NCBI GenBank assembly: GCA_037176885.1
Contig: JAWWNJ010000162.1
Coordinates: 248,001 to 312,000 of the forward strand
Source of the DNA: Favolaschia claudopus
Taxonomy: Eukaryota; Basidiomycota; Agaricomycetes; Agaricales; Mycenaceae
Length of the DNA stretch: 64,000 bases
Direction of reading: 5' to 3'
The notes under the pieces were generated by a model. The model saw only the letters and a list, made by a program, of their open reading frames with translations. It was not told the DNA's origin and made no database searches. The position numbers were made by a program, and so were the translations under genes. Positions 45,556 through 55,300 of the stretch are shown here, piece by piece. Every line of letters starts with the position of its first letter. Within the stretch, counting starts at the first letter, position 1.

Positions 45556-46773
45556 CTAATTGAAAGGCTGTGACTCTCTATGTTTGAAAAACTGACAAGA
45601 ATACGTCGCAAACGACTCTAAGAGAACTCTGATCAGACCTTGAAAGCAGTATGGGTACGATGAATGAACGAACCAGTTGCTTTCATCGCCTGGAATAACC
45701 GTTATATCAGGAATTTCCGGAAACGCTTGCTCGTACATCTCCCGTGAATCTCGTGCCTCCAAAATCCGTAGTTTCTTCAGCGTGCAACTACATTTAGTGA
45801 TGAATGTTTGAAGCCCCGGGATTAGCGTAGTGCTGAAAACCGCTGCCGAAACATCGAGGACACGGAGAGCAGGAACCATGAAAAGATTGAGATAATTTTC
45901 GGTCCGCTCGCACCTGAAGTAAAGTGAGTCCAGCTGCAACAATGCGATTGCGGACGGGGGTGGCAACTCTTCGTGCCGATAACGAACGTAACAGCGCAGC
46001 GTGATGAGCGACGGTGTTTGTCGGAGGATGTGGACGCAGTCTGGCAAAAATATGCTCCGAAAGTTGAGTGAAGTCAATTGCTGCCACGGCAACGACGGAT
46101 AGCGTCCCCCGGGAATCGACAACTCCACTGTGCGGAGAAGTGGAACGTCAATGAGCGTGAGCGGGACTTCCCGAGGAATAGGAAGAGAGGTTGGGGAAGT
46201 GGGGAGCAGGAGCAAGGTTTGAAGGAGCGGCGTCGGCGATGATTTCTCGAAAATCCGCGGCCAATCCTGTAAACGATGAAGCCTCAGATGCTCCCAACGA
46301 CTACGGTGCGGGATGAGGGCGGAAGTAATTGGCTTCCAATCGATGGCGTCGATAGACAGAGAACAGCCGCCTGTTCTTCCCAACCACAGCGCGGCCAAAG
46401 CAGCCACGTCTTTGAGTCGAATCGGGCGGTCGGACAGATCGATGGCCCTCCAAAAGACGGGGGTGGCAATCACAATATCTCGCCATTGACGGCAAATATG
46501 TGTAAGTCGTATTGGCGAGAGACTGCCTGTGAGCGGCGGCGGCGTTGGATAGGGTGGCAAATAGTGGAGAAAAATCTCCGAGATGATTTCGAGCGGCAAG
46601 GTCAGGACTGGGTAGGTGTAGGAGTCCAGACGAGTTTTCGCAGCGTGTTGAGTTTTCCGGAGCAGAGAAACGGATCTTTCTAAAGCCGAGATCTGCGTGG
46701 CGAGTACAAGGATTTGGGCTTCCGTCTCGGCCACAAGAACACGATCGGATTCCATGGATTGGCTGAGTGGCAT
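45556..46773 (-). CDS. F-box protein (type A)
   Basis: Single exon. The first ATG is at 46773, giving 405 aa, with a second possible start at 46755 (MESDR, closer to the family start). Coiled coil ~1-50; F-box ~60-120 (YPVLTLPLEIISEIFLHYLP, LTHICRQWRDIVIATPVFW). The leucine-rich C terminus ends with an extra ~40 residues compared with the genes at 5204, 18881 and 49778, because the frame runs on past the usual CTLKKLRILEA end. Predicted SCF adaptor. Its upstream region carries the 65-bp inverted-arm block that is also found before the gene at 49778. Confidence 0.85.
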   Translation of the reverse strand: MPLSQSMESDRVLVAETEAQILVLATQISALERSVSLLRKTQHAAKTRLDSYTYPVLTLPLEIISEIFLHYLPPYPTPPPLTGSLSPIRLTHICRQWRDIVIATPVFWRAIDLSDRPIRLKDVAALAALWLGRTGGCSLSIDAIDWKPITSALIPHRSRWEHLRLHRLQDWPRIFEKSSPTPLLQTLLLLPTSPTSLPIPREVPLTLIDVPLLRTVELSIPGGRYPSLPWQQLTSLNFRSIFLPDCVHILRQTPSLITLRCYVRYRHEELPPPSAIALLQLDSLYFRCERTENYLNLFMVPALRVLDVSAAVFSTTLIPGLQTFITKCSCTLKKLRILEARDSREMYEQAFPEIPDITVIPGDESNWFVHSSYPYCFQGLIRVLLESFATYSCQFFKHRESQPFN

Positions 46774-46890
46774 AGCTGCAGACCTGAACGATCGAAGAGA
46801 AGACAGCGCTAAGATTTTAAGCAGCACTAGGTAGTATTGGAGGATGGTAGTGGAGGAGTAGCCGCCGTACGGCACAAAGCGGATGGAAGA

Positions 46891-46958
46891 GGTCAATAAG
46901 AAAGGGAGTCACGGTCCGGTGATGGGAGTCACAACCGTGACTCACAAACTTCTCTCCA
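46891..46958. promoter_or_regulatory. Shared promoter block with GAGTCAC/GTGACTC arms, copy 1
   Basis: Lies about 120-185 bp upstream of the F-box start at 46773. It contains GAGTCACGGT and then GAGTCAC (46926-46932) facing GTGACTC (46937-46943), followed by CACAAACT. TGACTCA is the classical Gcn4/AP-1 bZIP core. The block matches 49586-49650 over its whole length. Confidence 0.55.
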
Positions 46959-46974
46959 AATTCCAACCAAATTC

Positions 46975-47345
46975 CGGATGTCCGTGAGCTGTCAGTGGGG
47001 AATGCATTAGATGCAGAAGGAGAGAGTCTGAGAATCGAGGATAGTGGTACCGCCGGCGGGTCAACTTGAAGAGAATTAAATAAATGATTTGAACGTCAAA
47101 AGCGCTGCAATCGGGGAGAAGAGTTCAAATTAAACCTCGATATGAAGTCAGAACGGAGAGGGCTACATACAAATCAAGGTAAAAATTGGTGCTTATTTCG
47201 AGGCGGAATCGGTCGAATGCGTGAGCGGTTGCGTGGATGTACTTCGGTGAATCGTGTGCACACAAATCACGATTGGGAACGAAGATGAGTCCATCAGGAA
47301 TTTCAGAAGGGAGGTATTCTTCCTTGTATAGGCCCTCGAAATCTC
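46975..47345 (-). pseudogene. Gene fragment repeat, copy 1
   Basis: About 370 bp, alignable in direct orientation with 51960-52350 (shared GGATGTCCGTGAGCTG, TAGATGCAGAAGGAGA, GCCGGCGGGTCAA, TTCTTCCTTGTATAGG). The minus strand reads EGLYKEEYLPSE ... CAHDSPKYIHATAHAFDRFR, also present in the other copy as SSKYIHATTPAF. It is therefore a duplicated exon of an unknown gene. No complete gene was assembled. Confidence 0.45.
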
Positions 47346-47477
47346 TACACAATCGTTACAAAAGATTCTTTGAGAAGAACGTCACGAATTAGAGCACAAG
47401 CGTGAAAGATTCCTCCACGGAACCAGATAGCGACTTCTGTTTCGCATTTTTGACCCAGTTGCCTCGCGCACTCAGTA

Positions 47478-49505
47478 CTACGAATAAATCTCCACCACCT
47501 GCATCGCCGCCAACGCCTGGAGCTGACCAAACAACTCAGGAAATTCCACCTCCAGTCGCGACACATCCGTGCCTCTCGGGATACGTCGCGCGATGTACAT
47601 CAAACCCTCCAGCAACACAGGTGTATTGCTTCGCAGCAGAACCGTAAATTCCGTGTTCTCCGGAATCGTGCGCACCACATGCGTCTCCCGCACACCGAAA
47701 GCCGTACGAGTTGCACATGGGTGCCGCGCGAATGAGTGCTCCATCTCCGCTGAGGCGGTCACTTGCGGTGTGCATCGCCCCGAAACATATTCCATCAACA
47801 CGCAATAATTGGTGTTGCCTGTTCGGTTGATGTACTCGACCTTTTGCAGGAAAATTGCTGATTTTCGGGTTTGGTAGTCATTCAAAACGACCATAAGGTT
47901 GAACCTGCGCGAGCGCGTATCCACTAAAGTGGGTCTAAATCAAAGATGAAGACGCTATGTAGAGGGAACACAACGTACTGAGATATTTATCCTTAAATTG
48001 ACAGCGAAAACGATGGTTGTATTTTTGCCAGGATATTTTCTGGCACTCCGGTGAGCAATAAAAGTAAACCCTACACGAGGCGCAACGTAGAAAAGTTCCC
48101 TTTTTGGCAACAAGGACATTACACTACAACCACATTAGACTCGTCAGCTTGAAAACTCGTAAGTACACTCACGTCGTAGTTTTCGCACGACCGAATTCCA
48201 ACACAGGTAGAATTAAAGCGTTCCCAACATTTCATACGGTTTTCGGTGAGGGTGACAATTGATTGCCATGTATTTCCGCATCGTGAGCGCATGAAATTCA
48301 CGGAGGGGGGGATGGCGAGTGCTTTGGGGATAGCGGAAGCTAGAACCGGAAGAAACCCGTAGTGCATAATGGCAGTGACAATTCCACTAAAGAGCTTCTC
48401 GACAGTGTCCATGATTTGCGCGTCATTGGGATACATTCCTGCGCCGATGATGATAGCACGGAGAAGACCGCTTGCCGCGGCCTGAATCCAAAAGGCGACC
48501 TGCTGTCTTGCCAAGAGAGAGGCGAGAACATCGACACCAAGATAGATGCATCGGCGGGGGTCACGCTGCCCGGAGACATACCCAGGGCCTGAGAACACGA
48601 GGGCGGCTTGCGCCACAAGACGCACCAAGCCTGCGTCTACCAGAGTTTGCCTCGAAACAAACACATAGTGAGACGTGAATGCGATAGTACATTCCAGTGT
48701 CAACGACAGTGCTTTTTTGTGGTCATATTCTTGCTCAACTTCAAGAGCTTTCAGAACAAGACCCAAGTATTTGACGATGAGCCGAGCCACTTTTTTCTCC
48801 CCGCCCGCGCCATCGACAAGGTCGGCGGAATGCTGAGGAGAAATATGGTTCGACAGAAATATGCCGAGAAAGTGAATCGCGCGGCGGCAGCGAATATCGT
48901 TGAGCGATAGCGTCCCTCGCTCGCACATAGAGACAATTCTGTCCCAGGTGCTTCCAACGAAGAAACAGATATCGGGGGTAGTGTGTAGCCAGTCACGCCC
49001 TTCGTCAAGGTACGAAATCGGGTGGAACGTCGCAAGAAGGAGACAATAGTCCAGTTCCATGCCGGGAAAATACTCGTGGTTGTGCATGAATCGAATCCAG
49101 GCCCAGATGCGTGGCGCTATTTCGAGCAAAGCAGGACTTGCATGGCGAGGACCGGTGCAGTTTAGGATAGCGAGAGCGTGACCGGCGGAGATGACGCGTT
49201 CGCGGAAGCCCGACTCGAGAGCGGTTTCTGCATCAGGGAGGTCCGCTGGGTCGAGCATGACATTGACCAAAGGGAGCAGGTTGAGCGCGGTGAGTCCGTT
49301 GTCACGAGCGCGTTGACAGTCAAGAAGAATGCGGTAGACGGTTTGGGATACCGTTTCGGGGGTCGATGAAGGTGCCAGAGCAATTCTGGTGAGTCTCTGG
49401 GCGAGAAATGATATAAATTTAGTCGAAGACTTTGAAATATTCGGCGCTTACACGAAGAGAGACGGGAAGGGTAGCTAACTTCGACTCTGCCAGGTCTGGA
49501 TGCAT
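47478..49505 (-). CDS. MYND-type zinc-finger protein, copy 2 (intact)
   Basis: Four exons: 49452-49505, 48173-49396, 47979-48123 and 47478-47923; introns are 55, 49 and 55 bp; 622 aa. The helical middle region (exon 2, ~408 aa) is typical of fungal MYND proteins. The finger spans exons 2-3: CENYDC, CASC, YFYCSPEC and a final HRFRC, which is the paired-Cys plus His-Cys MYND pattern with a slightly wide first pair. The ~150-aa C terminus follows. MYND fingers mediate protein-protein contacts; the partner is unknown. It is an inverted duplicate of the frameshifted copy at 29885-31925 and keeps the frame that copy lost. It is divergent from the F-box gene at 49778. Confidence 0.85.
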
Positions 49506-49585
49506 GGTGATTCACCAAAGAGCTGGCTAGCGGTGACGACCACGGAACAGTAGATCACCGATCCGGAGATTAGCCGAACCGACCC

Positions 49586-49650
49586 GGTCAACAAGAAACA
49601 GAGTCACGGTCTCGTGATGCGAGTCACGGTCGTGACTCACAAACTCTTCC
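49586..49650. promoter_or_regulatory. Shared promoter block with GAGTCAC/GTGACTC arms, copy 2
   Basis: Lies in the 272-bp gap between the divergent MYND (start 49505) and F-box (start 49778) genes. It contains GAGTCACGGTCGTGACTC at 49621-49638, i.e. 8-bp inverted arms around GT, followed by ACAAACTCTTCCA. It matches 46891-46958, including the outer GGTCAAYAAGAAA. Confidence 0.6.
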
Positions 49651-49777
49651 AGTCGCAATTTCGCCAGTGGCAGGGGCAGCTCCTCTCCAACGCTGATACT
49701 GGGCTTCGCGTATATCTCTTCATTCCTATCATTCTCCCAGTCCGCCGCCTGCTGCTCTCGGCCTTGTTGGCGCTGGC

Positions 49778-50863
49778 ATGCTCGACTTCATGGACGCAGA
49801 TCGTATTCTCGTGGCAGAAACAGATGTCGAGATCTTGAATCTCCAGACTCAAATGGCGGCAATCGCTCGCCGTATCGTCGCTTTGCGCAAGGACAGACAG
49901 CTTGCTCAAGAGCGACTCGACTCCTACCGATATCCGGTCCTTACCTTGCCAAACGAGATCACCTCAGAAATCTTCCTTCACTTCGTCCCGGCCTATCCGA
50001 TAGCACCACCGCTCACAGGGCTGCTCTCGCCCGTTCTTCTCAGCCATATTTGTCGTCTATGGCGTGAAGTTGCACAGAGCACTGTTGCTCTGTGGCAAAC
50101 GATTGATTTCACTTGGGATGGCTCGACGCGGCCGTCGGAGGAGGAGATGACTTCAATTGTGACTCTATGGTTGGAACAATCTCAGGCAGCTCCTATTTCC
50201 GTCAAGGCTACGTATGAGGATCCCTCGATACCCATACCCACTGCTCTCCTGCGACATTCTGCTCGCTACGAGCGTCTCTCATTGACCGTTGAGGATGCCG
50301 AGCAGCTTAGTGGATTCAATGCTCCCATGCCACTTCTTCACACCTTATCCCTCAAATTCAGTGACCACAGGTTCAATCCCGACATTTTTCAAAATGTTCC
50401 TCTCCTACGCACACTCGAGCTCGAGGACTGCGGGAGCCTCAGCGTCCGTCTGCCTTGGTCGCAATTGACCTCCCTAACAATGGGGTATGTGGGCACACAG
50501 GACGTTGCGGCGATCCTGCGCGAGGCATCAAACCTTGCCCATCTTTCCCTCGATCTATGCGATACGGAGAATGGCATGACTGATGTCGCGGATATTGTGT
50601 TGATTCACCTGGAACATCTGATTTTCGGCACATATAGTGAATCTGACGCAGAATTTTTCGCGCATCTCGTGATGCCTGCTCTCCGCCACCTAAAGCTTTC
50701 GGAGAACCTCTTGAATCAGTCTGGATCTGTGGTCGCGTCGCTCCAGGCCATCATCTCAAAATCTGGCTGCAACCTCGAGACGCTCTGCATCACGCAATCC
50801 TTTATTCGGGGGGGTGTATACCGCGATGCCTTTCCTTCGATAATTGTGACAACTGGGCGTTAA
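49778..50863 (+). CDS. F-box protein (type A)
   Basis: Single exon, 361 aa, ATG at 49778 (MLDFMDADRILVAETDVEIL). Coiled coil ~1-45. F-box ~50-110 (YPVLTLPNEITSEIFLHFVP, LSHICRLWREVAQSTVALW). The leucine-rich C terminus includes LVMPALRHLKLSENLL and GCNLETLCITQS, ending YRDAFPSI as in the gene at 5204 (YRSAFPSI). Predicted SCF adaptor. It faces away from the intact MYND gene across a shared promoter. Confidence 0.87.
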   Translation: MLDFMDADRILVAETDVEILNLQTQMAAIARRIVALRKDRQLAQERLDSYRYPVLTLPNEITSEIFLHFVPAYPIAPPLTGLLSPVLLSHICRLWREVAQSTVALWQTIDFTWDGSTRPSEEEMTSIVTLWLEQSQAAPISVKATYEDPSIPIPTALLRHSARYERLSLTVEDAEQLSGFNAPMPLLHTLSLKFSDHRFNPDIFQNVPLLRTLELEDCGSLSVRLPWSQLTSLTMGYVGTQDVAAILREASNLAHLSLDLCDTENGMTDVADIVLIHLEHLIFGTYSESDAEFFAHLVMPALRHLKLSENLLNQSGSVVASLQAIISKSGCNLETLCITQSFIRGGVYRDAFPSIIVTTGR

Positions 50864-51959
50864 CTGAGGTATGTCATTAATCGTCTTTTATTCCATATCA
50901 TCGAGAGGTTGAGTGCAACTACCCGTATAGATATGAACGTTTGGTTGATCGCTTTGGCTACCCCAGTCGTCATTGAATCATCGTGATTGGTGCACACATA
51001 ACATTGTATATAGAGTATGAAGATATTTTGTTGAAAGCTATTCCCAGGGATACTCAGCGAGAGAAGAGAGAGCGATTTCTACATGTATGATCTCAAGTTT
51101 GAATACGACCATCCAACTGGCAAGGAGAAGCAAGATCAACTCAAGAGAGTTTCAGTAAACTACGCCACTTTGCCCCCTAAAAATCAATTTTGCAGCGAAT
51201 CAGTCTCATTCAGACCGCCATCTGGCATCGTTTGTCCAAGTGGAGCATGGTATACCCCCGAGATGCACCTCGCTTACCGAAATCATCATAGTTGAGAGTT
51301 CCTAATACTCTATCTGGGTTGTTGCGAATGCTTGTCGATCCAAGGTCTCAGTTGTCGATGTTGATAAAATCATTCAGCTGAATCAAGGAGGGTTCAAATA
51401 CTTACTAGTATTCGGAATTTCGGAATGCAAGAGTTTGGGGTGGTTCCTCGAGTTTCGTTTATACTGAGGTGTTAAGCCAGCTGCCAGCATTCGCAACCGG
51501 TGCTGAATCCAACGGGAAATAACGAGCTTAGAGCAATTAGTCAGACTCGGAACTGAATGACTAGTGAAAGAACAAAGAAACAAATTACTTTAATCGCTCC
51601 TGTACGGTGAATCCGCGCTCGGAATGAGCATTAATAGGCAGTCGAATTTCGGCGGAAATGGGAAAATGGGAAATTGGAGTGGAATCAATCCTACAATAAC
51701 TTAGCAGGGTCCAAGTTCGAAGCGGTAAAAAAGGGATGTCTACGAGGGTTGAATACGCCGCGGGGAGTTGAACCCAGTCGATTTGTTAGACCCTAAGTAC
51801 GTCGGGCAGCAGGTGTTCGTGTACATTTCGGCACGCTGAGTGGGATTGTGGTTTTGAGAGAACGAATCAGGTGGAGAGTATTGGATGAGAACGCGAGAGC
51901 TTCAAATGAGAAGTTGTTTTGCCTGCCGAGATCATGATGTTGCGTGTACTTATTCGTCG
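50864..51959. other. Intergenic region with repeat traces
   Basis: 1.1 kb. A segment near 51745-51780 (GCGGGGAGTTGAACCC) is a weak relative of the repeats at 33.6 and 34.3 kb. No gene recognised. Confidence 0.3.
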
Positions 51960-52350
51960 TTTCTGGATGTCCGTGAGCTGGAAGTGAATCGAAGTGTGCA
52001 TTACAGTAGATGCAGAAGGAGAAAACCTGAGAATCGACTCGGAGGGCACTTGGTGGTATTGCCGGCGGGTCAAGAGAATTAATAAACGACTGTGAACGTC
52101 GAACGTAAAAGGCGCTGCAATCTGCGGGAAGGGTTGTTAAACTCAGATGTGCAGTCAGAGACGGAGTAAAGCAAGCTGAAAAATCCGTATTTGAGGCGGA
52201 AACGGTGGATTCGGAATGCGGGAGTGGTTGCGTGGATGTATTTTGATGAATCCTCTGCACACGAATCGCCATTGGGAACGAGAAGCGTCCAATTTGAGTC
52301 CATCCGTCTTTCAGAAGGAATGTATTCTTCCTTGTATAGGCTTCCGTTGA
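51960..52350 (-). pseudogene. Gene fragment repeat, copy 2
   Basis: Direct-orientation homologue of 46975-47345. The minus strand reads SLYKEEYIPSE and GDSCAEDSSKYIHATTPAF. Flanking minus-strand sequence up to ~52680 (NWHFRPKLWLAEFRRQFF) may be a further exon of the same broken gene. Confidence 0.45.
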
Positions 52351-55300
52351 ATATCCTAGACAGTTTCCACGTTGGTGATGTTCCAGATATCGACGATTCG
52401 CTGAAGGAATGGCGATTTCGGATTTTCCCTGATCATTTATTTGGTGGCTCTGAATCTAGGGGGTATAGAAAGCGTTTGATTACCTTTCGCCAGTTCTTCA
52501 CCGTCCGGGCCCGCCGAAACTCCAAAAATTGAAACTCGGACAGAAAAAATTGACGTCGAAATTCGGCCAACCAGAGTTTGGGACGGAAGTGCCAATTCAG
52601 AGAGGAAGCTTGCCAGATAAAACGAAGCCTTGAAGCAGAGCCAGTAATTATGACTGCGCGTCGGAAAACCTGTAAAATCGACATGGAGGTCCCGATTCAG
52701 AGGTAAATTGATGTGTTTGGTTGAGTTTATCGCTTCGCCGTTTTGGCAGTCACGTCACCATCCGGGTCTTCCTCTCACCTTTCGCGATGTGCGGCTCTGA
52801 GTCACGGTCTTTGTACTCGCACACCTCGGCAACATTGCAAACCTAAGTAGGAAGCGCGGCTCCCAGCCACGTATCTCCACCATACTGCATCCCTCGACCT
52901 CCAGTGTGAATCTCGCCAAAAAAAAACCCTAATTTTTGGAAGCCAATCGTGACTCGGAAGGCACAGGCTGCTGGCTCGTTCAAGCCACCGACACTTCCCA
53001 CTGGACCCACTGTCGCGTTCATTAACACTATCGAAATCTGAGATGCAGGCCTCGTCCGTGTGTGGCTTGATTTCTTTTCGTTGATGACTCCTAATTGGAA
53101 AATTTGCAGCCCCATCCCTACTCTCCGGATCTAATCTAGGGCGTCGGTGGCTCACAAAACACGCTGTATATTGATACGAACCTCTAAGTAGTCTACGTGG
53201 CGTCGTCGACCTTCAAGCTTCAAGATTGATTTTGCGCACAGACGCCATAATTCATCTCTTCCCCGTGTCTCACTCTCTTTCTCGCGCCCTCTCCAGGTCG
53301 GTCAATCTATAAGCTTTGCGATCCCGCGTTTCTCTTGACCGACGGCTCGAACGCTCGTACACGCAGCTCAATCCTCCCTCTGCCCACTTCATCGACTTTC
53401 CTGCCTTCTGACGTGGCTGCCTCCGCTGGATGATGACACCGGTATGTCATTTATCCTCGAACCCGCATCCTCCTGAAATTCTGAAGCCATAGACCTCGTA
53501 CAGTACCCGCCGACGGAGAACGGGTGATTGTGCCCACCGAATGCCTCGACCTTGCGTCTTCCCATTGTCGAAGTCATACACCCCCGCCGCGATCGTTTCG
53601 TCGCAACTGGCGCATCCAGACCACCTTATCCGGATACGCCTCGTACGACAGCCCACTCAAACCCTAGACCAGTAAGTCGCTCTTCAGTAGAAGCCAAGCC
53701 AGATCAACACTCACCCACCTCTCCTTCTCTTGCCTCAGTCGCTTACGCGTCACCTCTGCCCTTTGATCATCGAGTCCAACACGACTTCAAGCCATGGGAT
53801 TCGTCCTCCTACACGACCCATCGACAAATCTTCCATCTCGCGAACAAGCAGTCGCCGCTTGAGCTCGATCTCGCGCACCGTCCTCCCTGCCCGTGTGGAG
53901 GTCAAGACGTTGTGATTGATGCCCTGCACGGCGACGACACCGCGGGGCTCTGCCGCTTCTGGAGGCAAGCGCCAGCTGCCGACTCCGCTGGTCTTTACGT
54001 CGCGGGTTGTGAAGAGCTGCCGCTGCGGGTATATGAGAGGGTCTGGGACGTGCCGCAGCTTGAGCGGGATGCTTCGCACCAAACGGCTACTTCCCTCTCA
54101 TCCCCGCTCTCGTTGTCCTCGTCCTCGCGTTCTTCACCACGAGCGCCGTCGGTCGGCACCCAGCTTGGACTCATGAGCAGCCCACCTTTGCTGCTTGCCG
54201 CTGGAACGCCAGAATCTCGTCGCACTTATTCATGACTCGAGCAGGGGTCGCACGCGCGCACGTCAGCGGTGTTACCTCTCCTCGTCGAGCTCTTCAATGC
54301 TCGTCTCGTCGTTCTCTTCGCGCTCTATGTGATGGAGCATTCGCGGTAGACGGGGAAAGCGGGGTTTCGTAACGCGTCTCCCGCTTTCTGCCGGTCGCGT
54401 GGCCCGTGCCGTGCAGGTCGAAGTTTGCGAGGAACGCAAGCATCCGGCGAGGAGGTATATGTGTATGTGTATGCATATGTGAGAGTGGGCACAGCGGCAG
54501 GCGGAGGTGGATGTCGGGGCGCAGGGGAGGACGGTGCGAGGTGAGAATGTGGGGCTCGTTGGGGTGGAGCGTGCGGACGGCGGAGACCTAGGGTCGTGGA
54601 GGGAGTATGCGACGGGCTATCGCGGTGTCTCTGAGAGCCGGGAAGGGAACGTGCAGGTGGAGGAGGGTAGGTGAGAGGCGGCGGAGGTGAAAGGCCGTAA
54701 AAATGGAGGGGTCGAAGGGTACGGTGCCGGCGAGGGCTTGTTTATCATCTGTGCGGACCGTACCGTACGTCCACGTTCTCCACTCGCTTTATCATCCTGC
54801 TGATCATTGGATTCAAGGCGACATTGATGTCGGGGCGCCGTCTGATCGTCCGTGGCGACTCGGGCAGCCGATTTAAGCCGCTGTCGACTACTGGACCACT
54901 GTTGGAGAGGACAGCGGGGGGTGCTGAGCGGAGGATGAGGTCGGTTTGAGGTGAATTGAATGAGGCGGAAGCGCCGTTCCAGTTAGACTTGCTTGAAGCG
55001 ATGGTGGCGGCGGTACGCTGCGTTTGGACTTGCTTTCCCGCCGGCTTGCTGCCCGGCGGTCTAAGACAGACACTCGGTGTCAGGCGACGCATTCACGCAT
55101 AGCTGCGGGTGTCGGTATGGTCATCGGTACGTCCCGCGGTGCTTCTTTCCTTCCTCTCGCCAACCATGTCTGTTTCTAGTCCGGGCAGCATCCGGCGCTC
55201 CTATTATCGACTGCGGGTTTCGTGTAGCGGCGCTCCTTGTCCCGCTACGCGGACTCTGAATGAGGCTCTCTCTTATCTTCCCTTCGCCCGGTTGTCAGTT

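Noticed and set aside
53528..54235. 235-codon plus-strand frame with CPCGGQDVV
   Set aside because: Ser/Pro-rich with no recognised domain, lies in a GC-rich desert and overlaps other open frames; too weak to call.
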